DNA from: Nitrospirota bacterium
Lineage (GTDB): Bacteria; Nitrospirota; Nitrospiria; Nitrospirales; NS-4
Length of the DNA: 6,004 nt
Assembly: GCA_005877855.1 (NCBI GenBank)
Contig: VBOF01000220.1
Coordinates: forward strand, 1-6,004
Reading direction: 5' to 3'
A program made the translations under genes and the position numbers. The notes under the pieces were generated by a model. That model did not search any database and was not told the origin of the DNA. It saw only the letters and a list, made by a program, of their open reading frames with translations. This document shows positions 1-5,381 of the stretch, one piece after another. Each line of letters begins with the position of its first letter. Position 1 is the first letter of the stretch.

Positions 1-1368
1 CTCCCTGAAGATGCGATCGAGGATGTCGTCCGTCGTCGTCTCGCCGATGATTTCGCCGATCGCGTTGATGGCCACCCGTAGGTCCGCCGCGATGCACTCG
101 GCCGCCATGTGCCGCTGGACCGACACAAGGGCCTGATCGAGCGAGGTCTTGCCCCGCTCCAGGGCCGAACGGTGCCGCAGGTGGGTGATCAGTACGCCCT
201 CGCTCGGCTCCAACCCCTGCGTGAGCACGGTGTCGCGGATCGCGTCCCGCAGCTCGTCCAAGCCGGCCCCCGTGGTCGCCGAGGTCCAGACGATCCGGCG
301 TGGCCCGGCGAAACCCTTGAGGTCCGCGGGCTCCACGCGGGGAGGAAGGTCCGCCTTGTTCACGACCAGCACCGCCGACTTCTCCTGGAGCAGCTCCAGT
401 GTACGACGGTCTTCGGGATCGAGCGGGGCGTTCCCGTCGAGGACCACCAAGACCAGCTCGGCGCGGGCCAGCGCGTCGTGCGTGCGGCGCACCCCTTCGC
501 GCTCGACGACATCCTGGGTCTCCCGCAGGCCGGCCGTGTCCTGCAAGCGCACAGGGATGCCGCGCACATTGACGAACTCTTCCAGGACGTCCCGCGTCGT
601 GCCTGGGATCGGCGTCACGATCGCGCGGTCCGCTCTGGCCAGTGCGTTCAGCAGGCTGGACTTGCCCACGTTGGGCCGCCCAACCAGCGCGGCCGTCACG
701 CCTTCTCGCACGATGCGCCCGTCTTCCGCGGTCTGGATGAGCCGCTCAACGCGCTCGGCAACCTTTTCAATGCCAGCGGCCAGGGCCTGCGGTGCGATGA
801 ACGTGATCCCCTCGTCGGAAAAATCGATGCCGGCCTCCACCTCTACCAGCAGGCGCGTCAGGCCTTCACGGATCCGGCCGAGCTCGTCGGATAGGGCCCC
901 CCGGAGCTGCTCCAGCGCGACCCGCAGGCCGGTCTGTGTCCGAGCCTGGATCAGGTCCATGACCGCCTCGGCCTGCGCGAGGTCCAGCCGGCCGTTGAGG
1001 AAGGCGCGCTTCGTGAACTCGCCCGGCTCGGCCAGCCGCGCGCCGCTGCGGATCAGCACCTCGAGTCCCAGGCGGAGCACCAGGGGACCGCCGTGGCAAT
1101 GGAACTCCACCACGTCCTCGCGCGTGTAGCTCCGGGGCGCCTTCATGACGGCGACCAGGACCTCATCGATGCGCACGCCGGTGTCGGGCGCCCGCAACTC
1201 GCCGTGATGCAGCGTATGGGTCTTGTACTCGCGGACTGTCCGGCCTCCGGAGCCGGCGAAGACCGTAGAGGCGATGTCTAGGGCCTTTTCGCCTGACAGC
1301 CGGATGATGCCGATCCCGCCCTCACCAGGCGGAGTGGCAATCGCGCAGATCGTGTCACCGGCATTCAT
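1..1368 (-). CDS. mnmE: tRNA uridine-5-carboxymethylaminomethyl modification GTPase MnmE (3' end cut by window)
   Basis: MnmE works with MnmG to install the aminomethyl or carboxymethylaminomethyl group on wobble U34 of certain tRNAs, using a folate one-carbon unit and GTP hydrolysis. The translation begins MNAGDTICAIATPPGEGG, the typical start of the N-terminal folate-binding domain. A helical domain follows, interrupted by a Ras-like G domain. Visible G motifs are G1 GRPNVGKS (residues 230-237), G2 GTTRD (256-260), G3 DTAG followed by LRET (277-284) and G4 NKAD (337-340). The reading frame is intact for 456 codons and ends in the window at DDILDRIFRE. The family normally finishes about five residues later with FCIGK, so the catalytic cysteine lies just outside. 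The ATG at 1368 is the only plausible start, because an in-frame TGA (the yidC stop) lies two codons upstream. No Shine-Dalgarno is visible, since six C residues precede the ATG, so translation probably depends on coupling to yidC. Confidence 0.97.
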   Translation of the reverse strand, partial: MNAGDTICAIATPPGEGGIGIIRLSGEKALDIASTVFAGSGGRTVREYKTHTLHHGELRAPDTGVRIDEVLVAVMKAPRSYTREDVVEFHCHGGPLVLRLGLEVLIRSGARLAEPGEFTKRAFLNGRLDLAQAEAVMDLIQARTQTGLRVALEQLRGALSDELGRIREGLTRLLVEVEAGIDFSDEGITFIAPQALAAGIEKVAERVERLIQTAEDGRIVREGVTAALVGRPNVGKSSLLNALARADRAIVTPIPGTTRDVLEEFVNVRGIPVRLQDTAGLRETQDVVEREGVRRTHDALARAELVLVVLDGNAPLDPEDRRTLELLQEKSAVLVVNKADLPPRVEPADLKGFAGPRRIVWTSATTGAGLDELRDAIRDTVLTQGLEPSEGVLITHLRHRSALERGKTSLDQALVSVQRHMAAECIAADLRVAINAIGEIIGETTTDDILDRIFRE

Positions 1369-1374
1369 GGGGGG

Positions 1375-3045
1375 TCATTGGGGAGCCGGAACCGAAGTCC
1401 TGGGCAGGAGGTACCGGTCCGTGATGACTTGCTGGGCGATCGTGAGTACGTTGTTCGTCAACCAGTAGAGCACGAGCCCGGCTGGGAAGCTGATGAACAG
1501 GAACGTAAGGAACACCGGCAGCAACAGCATGATCTGCGCCTGCTTGGGGTCCATGGTGGTCGGCTGGATCTTCTGCTGGATGAACATGGTGACCCCCATG
1601 AGGATCGGCAGGACGTAGTAGGGGTCCTGCGCCGACAGGTCCTTCACCCACAGGAGGAACGGCGCCTGCCTGAGCTCGATGGTCATGTACAGGATGTTGA
1701 AGAGCGCGACGAACACGGGGATCTGGATGAACATCGGCAGGCAGCCGCCGACCGGGTTCACCTTCCGCTCCTTGTAGAATTTCATGAGCTCCTTGTTGAG
1801 CCGCTCGCGGTCGTCGGCGTACTTCTTCTGCAGCGCCATCATCTCGGGCTGCACGGCCGCCATGTCCTTCATCGACTTGTAGCTCTTGTACGCGAGGGGC
1901 GCGAGCAGCAGCTTGATGAAGACCGTGATCAAGATGATCGCGACACCGTAGTTGTGCGTGATCTCGTGGAGGTAGCGGATCGCGTAGAACAAGGGCTTGG
2001 CCACCGCCCGCACGATGGACCAGCTCCCGTAGATGAACCAGCCGAAGTCGATCGTCTCCTCCAGTTCGAGCTTGAGCGCTGCCAGCGTGTCGTATTCCTT
2101 AGGGCCGACAAAGAGCCGGTACCTACTGAGCAGTGCCCCGGCGGTGGCCGGGATGCGCAGGCCCACGGACACCAGCTTCTCGCCTTCCTTGCGCACGACG
2201 GCGATGCGGGTCCCGGGATCGGCCGGGAACAAGGCCGCCAGGAAGTACTTGTCCTGCAAGGCGACCCAGGTCACCTGTCCCGCCCGGAGATCTTCCTTCT
2301 CGGGCGTGTCCTTGGCGAGCTTCCCGTTAATGAACGTGGCCGGGCCGATAAAGCCGACGAAGCCCTCCTGCCACTCATGGATCCCGAAGTTCGTGCCGAG
2401 CGACAGGGTGGTCGAGCTGCTCACGCCGGTCGTCTCCAGGGTGAGATCCACCAGATAACTGCCGTGGTGGAAGGTGAGGCGCTTGCTGACCTGCATGCCA
2501 GTCTCCGGATCCTTGTAGGAGAGGGCGATGTCGGCGGCGGGCTGGGCTGCGCTGAGGGTGGCGTCTTTGCCCGACACAGCATAGAGCCCCCGAGTGAGTC
2601 GCTCCTGCAGCTTGGCGTCCGGGACCTGCACGGTCAGCGGGAGCGTGAGCGACACGTCCTTCGCCAGGGAGGGCACGAGCTGGATCGGCTTGGGGTCCCG
2701 GGGGTCGCTCGTCAGATACCGTTTGAGCTCCCAGCGCTTGATCACCCCGCCGCGGTTCGAGAGCACGACCTTGACGAGATCGGTCTCGACCGTCACCTCC
2801 TGTTCGCGTCCCTCAGTGGCGGGTGTCGGCATCCTGCCAGACGGGGCGGGGGTCGGCAGGATCTGCGCCGAAGGCGGGGCGGGCACCGTCACCGTGGCAG
2901 GCCCGGCGCCGTCCTTTTTCGGGGCGACGGCCCTGGGCGTCGGCGAAGCCGGTCGCCTGGCGAACCCCATCTTCTCCAGCAAGTACGGATAGAGCACGAT
3001 GACGGCCATCGAGAGGACGAGGAAGAGGATGATGCGCCTTTCCAT
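1375..3045 (-). CDS. yidC: Membrane protein insertase YidC (Oxa1 family), 556 aa
   Basis: YidC inserts and folds inner-membrane proteins, alone or with the Sec translocon. The protein has an N-terminal membrane segment (about residues 4-24), then a Pro/Ala/Thr-rich linker (about 30-80). A large periplasmic domain of beta-sandwich type spans about 82-340. The conserved 60KD_IMP core follows, with membrane segments near 366-385, 436-455, 477-492 and 505-531. The core contains NPVGGCLPMFIQIPVF (430-445). The charged groove residue is Lys378, where E. coli has Arg, a substitution found in many bacteria. The length is normal for Gram-negative YidC, and the periplasmic domain supports a two-membrane cell. 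The ATG at 3045 sits 9 nt after a good Shine-Dalgarno that overlaps the yidD stop codon. The gene is preceded by yidD (12-bp gap) and followed by mnmE (6-bp gap, same frame). Confidence 0.98.
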   Translation of the reverse strand: MERRIILFLVLSMAVIVLYPYLLEKMGFARRPASPTPRAVAPKKDGAGPATVTVPAPPSAQILPTPAPSGRMPTPATEGREQEVTVETDLVKVVLSNRGGVIKRWELKRYLTSDPRDPKPIQLVPSLAKDVSLTLPLTVQVPDAKLQERLTRGLYAVSGKDATLSAAQPAADIALSYKDPETGMQVSKRLTFHHGSYLVDLTLETTGVSSSTTLSLGTNFGIHEWQEGFVGFIGPATFINGKLAKDTPEKEDLRAGQVTWVALQDKYFLAALFPADPGTRIAVVRKEGEKLVSVGLRIPATAGALLSRYRLFVGPKEYDTLAALKLELEETIDFGWFIYGSWSIVRAVAKPLFYAIRYLHEITHNYGVAIILITVFIKLLLAPLAYKSYKSMKDMAAVQPEMMALQKKYADDRERLNKELMKFYKERKVNPVGGCLPMFIQIPVFVALFNILYMTIELRQAPFLLWVKDLSAQDPYYVLPILMGVTMFIQQKIQPTTMDPKQAQIMLLLPVFLTFLFISFPAGLVLYWLTNNVLTIAQQVITDRYLLPRTSVPAPQ

Positions 3046-3050
3046 GATGA

Positions 3051-3059
3051 CTCTTCCTC
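3051..3059 (-). promoter_or_regulatory. Ribosome binding site of yidC, overlapping the yidD stop
   Basis: On the minus strand GAGGAAGAG precedes the yidC ATG at 3045. GAGGA ends at 3055, which leaves a 9-nt spacer. Its first bases are part of the yidD stop codon TGA (3060-3058), so a ribosome ending on yidD sits on the yidC binding site. This supports the chosen yidC start and suggests translational coupling. Confidence 0.75.
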
Positions 3060-3267
3060 AGCGGACTGGGTCGTAGCCCCCTGGGTGGAACGGATGGCAC
3101 TTGAGCAGGCGCCACGTCGCCAGGACGAGGCCCCACGCCAAACCATGGCACGCCAATGACTCACGCGCGTAAGTCGAGCAGGTGGGCAGGAATCGGCAGC
3201 AGGGTGGACCGAGCGGCGAGAGCCATCGCTGATAGAGGGCGATCAAAGCCATGACGATTCGGGTCAT
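3058..3267 (-). CDS. yidD: Membrane protein insertion efficiency factor YidD, 69 aa
   Basis: YidD is a small membrane-associated protein that helps YidC-dependent membrane protein insertion. It is nearly always encoded between rnpA and yidC, as here. The sequence shows the family signature CRFLPTCSTYA (residues 24-34), then an HG pair (41-42) and a C-terminal KCHPFHPGGYDPV block (56-68). The three family cysteines are Cys24, Cys30 and Cys57. The hydrophobic N-terminal helix starts MTRIVMALIALYQ. The length of 69 aa is normal. The start is the ATG at 3267, which overlaps the rnpA stop as ATGA. The open frame continues upstream inside rnpA, but that extension has no family similarity. A strong Shine-Dalgarno is lacking, so coupling to rnpA is likely. 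Confidence 0.96.
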   Translation of the reverse strand: MTRIVMALIALYQRWLSPLGPPCCRFLPTCSTYARESLACHGLAWGLVLATWRLLKCHPFHPGGYDPVR

Positions 3268-3632
3268 TGAGTGTTCCCAAGGGCCAGCAGCTTCGCCCGC
3301 GCCAAGAGCGCCTGCCAACTTTCGCGCAGGGTCTGGCCGGGCTCGGTCACGGATTCCCGTTTCGGCACGATCAGCAGGTCCAGGCCGGCCGCCAGCCGGG
3401 GCAGGCTCAGGCGGGCCAGCTCCCGGAACCGTCGCTTGGAGCGGTTGCGCCACACCGCACCGCCCAGTTTCTTCCCCACCACCACTCCGACGCGTGTGTG
3501 ATCCAACGCGTTCCGGCGGTAGAGCAAGGTGAACAGAGGGCACGACACCCGCCTGCCTTCCTTGAAGACCAACCGGATCGCGGCGCTGTTGCGAAGGAGA
3601 TGCTGGGAGCGGGTGGAGCGGGGCGAAACCAC
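3264..3632 (-). CDS. rnpA: Ribonuclease P protein component RnpA, 122 aa
   Basis: RnpA is the small basic protein cofactor of the RNase P ribozyme that trims the 5' leader from precursor tRNAs. The diagnostic RNR-type motif RNRSKRRFRE is at residues 62-71, preceded by VGVVVGKKLGGAVW (48-61). The phenylalanine and arginine positions expected near FKEGRR (23-28) are present. The start is a GTG at 3632. It is the first ATG/GTG/TTG codon after an in-frame TAG at 3675-3677, and the next possible start falls inside the conserved domain. No Shine-Dalgarno is visible before it. The gene lies 11 bp after rpmH and overlaps yidD by 4 bp, so it is probably expressed by readthrough from rpmH at a lower level. 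Confidence 0.95.
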   Translation of the reverse strand: MVSPRSTRSQHLLRNSAAIRLVFKEGRRVSCPLFTLLYRRNALDHTRVGVVVGKKLGGAVWRNRSKRRFRELARLSLPRLAAGLDLLIVPKRESVTEPGQTLRESWQALLARAKLLALGNTQ

Positions 3633-3643
3633 CGATCGCCGAG

Positions 3644-3781
3644 TCAGACGGTCAGCTTGTGCCGGCCCTTGGCCCTACGGCGCGCCAGCACTTTGCGGCC
3701 GCCTTTGGTTTTCATCCTTTCGAGAAACCCGTGCGTGCGTTTCCCTGCCAAATTCGAAGGCTGCCGCATCGTGGCGGACAT
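3644..3781 (-). CDS. rpmH: 50S ribosomal protein L34, 45 aa
   Basis: L34 is a very small, arginine- and lysine-rich protein of the large ribosomal subunit. The family core is clear: QPSN (residues 7-10), KRTHGFLERMKTKGGRKVL (14-32) and RRRAKGRHKLTV (34-45). The length is as expected. The ATG at 3781 is chosen because GGAGG lies 6 nt before it. A second in-frame ATG at 3769 would leave only RQPS before the core and has no ribosome binding site. The N-terminus reads MSATMRQPS rather than the usual MKRT(F/Y)QPS, so the normally conserved Lys-Arg-Thr-aromatic start is altered. This is the first gene of the rpmH-rnpA-yidD-yidC-mnmE transcript, driven by the promoter at 3822-3850. Confidence 0.96.
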   Translation of the reverse strand: MSATMRQPSNLAGKRTHGFLERMKTKGGRKVLARRRAKGRHKLTV

Positions 3782-3787
3782 GCGAGA

Positions 3788-3792
3788 CCTCC
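3788..3792 (-). promoter_or_regulatory. Strong ribosome binding site of rpmH
   Basis: GGAGG (followed by TCTCGC) precedes the rpmH ATG at 3781 with a 6-nt spacer. It is the best Shine-Dalgarno in the operon and fixes the L34 start at 3781 rather than 3769. Confidence 0.75.
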
Positions 3793-3821
3793 ATGCTCTT
3801 CAATCTTTCAGACGACGCTGC

Positions 3822-3850
3822 ATTATAAGAGTCGTGCCTATTGGTGTCAA
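3822..3850 (-). promoter_or_regulatory. Perfect consensus sigma70 promoter for the rpmH operon
   Basis: Read on the minus strand, TTGACA (3850-3845) and TATAAT (3827-3822) are separated by exactly 17 bp. Both hexamers and the spacing match the sigma70 consensus fully. Transcription should start near 3815, giving a leader of roughly 35 nt before the rpmH ATG at 3781. The -35 hexamer begins 13 bp after the response-regulator stop codon. No hairpin with a U-run separates that gene from this promoter, so some readthrough from upstream is possible. Confidence 0.88.
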
Positions 3851-3863
3851 TCGCGTGGCCGAG

Positions 3864-4235
3864 CTAGTCGGGAGCCAGTTCCCGGATCGCCTGCAGCAAT
3901 TCCACCGGGTCAATCGGCTTCTGAAACGTGCGCTTGGCTCCCAGGATTCTTGACACGTCGAAGAAGAACTCGCGCCGCTCCTCCCGATCCGAACCGGAGA
4001 TGGCGATGATCTTCGCCTGGGGAAAGTCCCGTTTCAATTCATTGATGACCTCCATGCCGTCTTTCACCGGCATCATGATGTCCGTGATGATCAGGTCCGT
4101 GGGGTTTTTTCGGTAAAGGGCGATCCCTGCGACCCCATCCCGGGCCATGATCACCTCGTGGCCCGCCCCTTTGAGAATCTGCCCGAAGAGGTCCAAGGTC
4201 TGCACGTCATCATCAATGAACAGAATCCTGGCCAT
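3864..4235 (-). CDS. Single-domain (CheY-like) response regulator, 123 aa
   Basis: This is a stand-alone receiver domain. Such proteins accept phosphate from a histidine kinase and act through protein contacts, because no DNA-binding or enzymatic output domain is attached. The acidic pocket is Asp8-Asp9-Asp10 and the phosphoacceptor is Asp52 in LIITDIMMP (48-56). The conserved Thr/Ser is Ser80 and the conserved lysine is Lys106 in FQKPIDP. All key residues are present, so it should be phosphorylatable. The ATG at 4235 starts right at the first beta strand (MARILFIDDD). An open extension to 4304 would overlap the preceding gene and adds no domain. It begins 22 bp after the ParB-like gene stop, so the two are likely co-transcribed. 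No histidine kinase is encoded in the window, and the partner and output are unknown. Confidence 0.93.
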   Translation of the reverse strand: MARILFIDDDVQTLDLFGQILKGAGHEVIMARDGVAGIALYRKNPTDLIITDIMMPVKDGMEVINELKRDFPQAKIIAISGSDREERREFFFDVSRILGAKRTFQKPIDPVELLQAIRELAPD

Positions 4236-4257
4236 TCTTCCGTCCGCGCTACGGCAG

Positions 4258-5253
4258 TCAGGCCCCCTCATCCGGCGCGCCGCCGGATCGGGCCAGGTCG
4301 TCAATCTTGATCGTGTCGGGATTCAGCTTGCCAGCAGCCTTTGTCATGCGCTCGAAGGTCTCATCGAATGAGAGCGGCTCGGCCTCCTTGGGTCGGAAGC
4401 GAATCGGATTGATCCGCGCGACGACGAAGCTCTTGAGGTACGGGCTGGTGAGGCCACGGGCCTTCAATGCCTCAACCTTCTGGACGACCAGATCGTCCAG
4501 CGCCAGCAGGGTTTGGGCCCGCGCCTGGCGGGCCTCCAGCGCAGCGCGCAAGGAGCCCTTGATGAACTGATCCACGCGCTTGAGCACCGGATGGTAGGCG
4601 CCGCCGCTGAACCGCGGCCGCGCCTCGTAGCAGAGGCCCAGCGTGATGAGGGCCGGCTCCTCGAACTCCAGCGCATAGGTTTCTTCGCTTGCGCCATTCA
4701 GCCTCGCCAGCTCCTTGTACATGCGGATGACCTCCAGCGCCTTCTCTCGCAAATTGTGCGCCTTCTCAGTGTTCAGCGCAAGAATCTGATAGGCCACGGC
4801 GGCCTCCGGCACCACGATCGCCGTGATGCTCTTCGCGCCCAGGGTCCGCATGGCCGAGAGGCGATGGTGGCCGTTCGGCGTCCAAAAACTGGCCGTGCCT
4901 TCCTGCGGCGCACGCACAGCGATGATCGGATCGAGGAAGCGCCCGAGCTTGCCGATCACGGCCTCGAGCTTGCGAACGTGCGCCTCCGAGAGGTTGCGTT
5001 GGTAGGGGGTGGGCGCCACCTTCTCAATCGGGAGCGCGGCCATGAGGAGCCAGTGTCCGCCGAAAGGCTCACGGTACACGGCGAGCACCTTCCCGCCCTC
5101 GTCCTCGATCACGCGATGGAGTGCGGCGACCTCTCCCGGTGGCGCCGCCGCCAGCAGTTCCGCAGCCGCCAGCCCAGTCGACACCCCAGCCGGCTTCCGC
5201 CGCTTGCGCGTAGTCCCCGCCGCCCGCGGCTTCCTAGGTTTCTTCTCCGCCAT
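4258..5253 (-). CDS. ParB/Srx-fold (ParB N-terminal domain) protein, non-canonical, 331 aa
   Basis: The protein carries a ParB/Sulfiredoxin-fold nuclease-like domain. Residue numbers here count from a GTG at 5262 (334 aa); subtract 3 for the ATG at 5253. After a Lys/Arg/Pro/Ala-rich tail (about 5-26), the ParB-like segment runs from LPIEKVAPTPYQRN (77-90) through LDPIIAV (110-116) to NGHHRLSAMRTLG (130-142). ALNTEKAHNLREKA (162-175) lies where ParB proteins have their ENLQR-type box. The C-terminal half (about 190-334) contains FRPKEAEPLSFDETFERM (289-306) and no helix-turn-helix that I can recognise. No parA is adjacent, so a role as the chromosomal partition ParB is doubtful. A nucleic-acid- or nucleotide-binding role is inference. 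Neither start has a clear Shine-Dalgarno. I prefer the ATG at 5253 because the basic tail starts there and the GTG overlaps a possible -10 element. Confidence 0.85.
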   Translation of the reverse strand: MAEKKPRKPRAAGTTRKRRKPAGVSTGLAAAELLAAAPPGEVAALHRVIEDEGGKVLAVYREPFGGHWLLMAALPIEKVAPTPYQRNLSEAHVRKLEAVIGKLGRFLDPIIAVRAPQEGTASFWTPNGHHRLSAMRTLGAKSITAIVVPEAAVAYQILALNTEKAHNLREKALEVIRMYKELARLNGASEETYALEFEEPALITLGLCYEARPRFSGGAYHPVLKRVDQFIKGSLRAALEARQARAQTLLALDDLVVQKVEALKARGLTSPYLKSFVVARINPIRFRPKEAEPLSFDETFERMTKAAGKLNPDTIKIDDLARSGGAPDEGA

Positions 5254-5261
5254 AGGGAACA

Positions 5262-5269
5262 CTTATACT
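5262..5269. promoter_or_regulatory. Possible symmetric -10 element between the divergent genes
   Basis: The divergent intergenic region (5254-5381) contains CTTATACT. On the plus strand it reads TATACT (5264-5269) and on the minus strand TATAAG (5267-5262). Each matches the TATAAT consensus at five of six positions. No good -35 hexamer is found at standard spacing on either side, so this is a weak call. If used toward the ParB-like gene, transcription would start about 1-2 nt before the ATG at 5253. Confidence 0.3.
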
Positions 5270-5368
5270 AGAGGAGCCCGTCGCAAAAGAAAAGCTGACG
5301 ACTCTGCCGTGCTTGCTATCGGCCCCCTGCTTTCTGTAGCCTACTCTCTGCTTTGCTAGTCCCGGCCT

Positions 5369-5374
5369 GGAGAG
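5369..5374 (+). promoter_or_regulatory. Ribosome binding site of the SUMF1-fold gene
   Basis: GGAGAG precedes the GTG at 5382 and supports that start. GGAG (5369-5372) can pair with CTCC (5377-5380) across a 4-nt loop, which could partly hide the site in the mRNA. Confidence 0.55.
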
Positions 5375-5381
5375 CCCTCCC

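Noticed and set aside
109..1129. Two long overlapping plus-strand open frames
   Set aside because: Both are antisense to the unmistakable mnmE frame and have low-complexity Arg/Ser/Ala composition without motifs.
2010..2012. Lys378 in place of the groove arginine of E. coli YidC, considered as a loss of function
   Set aside because: Lysine at this site occurs in many functional YidC proteins and keeps the positive charge.
1378..3159. A 593-codon open frame on the plus strand
   Set aside because: It lies antisense to yidC and extends into yidD, is rich in His, Arg, Glu and Asp as expected for a GC-rich codon shadow, and shows no known family. The yidC frame is certain.
3058..3543. A 161-residue version of YidD using an upstream start
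   Set aside because: The extra 92 residues are the rnpA gene in another frame. Family similarity starts exactly at the ATG at 3267, which forms a typical ATGA overlap.
3675..3794. A short open frame starting at ATG 3794, in frame with rnpA and overlapping rpmH, resembling the nested rnpA/rpmH arrangement of Thermus
   Set aside because: A TAG at 3675-3677 ends it before rnpA, it has no ribosome binding site, and its first codons are themselves the rpmH Shine-Dalgarno.
3782..3863. Possible replication origin next to rpmH, as rpmH often neighbours dnaA and oriC
   Set aside because: No DnaA-box-like TTATCCACA sequence or AT-rich unwinding tract is visible here or in the 5254-5381 region, and dnaA is not in the window.
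3869..3884. Inverted repeat CGGGA / TCCCG at the end of the response-regulator gene, considered as a terminator
   Set aside because: The stem is 5 bp, lies inside the coding sequence and is not followed by a U-run on the minus strand.
4513..5271. A 252-codon plus-strand open frame
   Set aside because: It is antisense to the ParB-like gene, Arg/Leu/His-rich and without recognisable domain or ribosome binding site.
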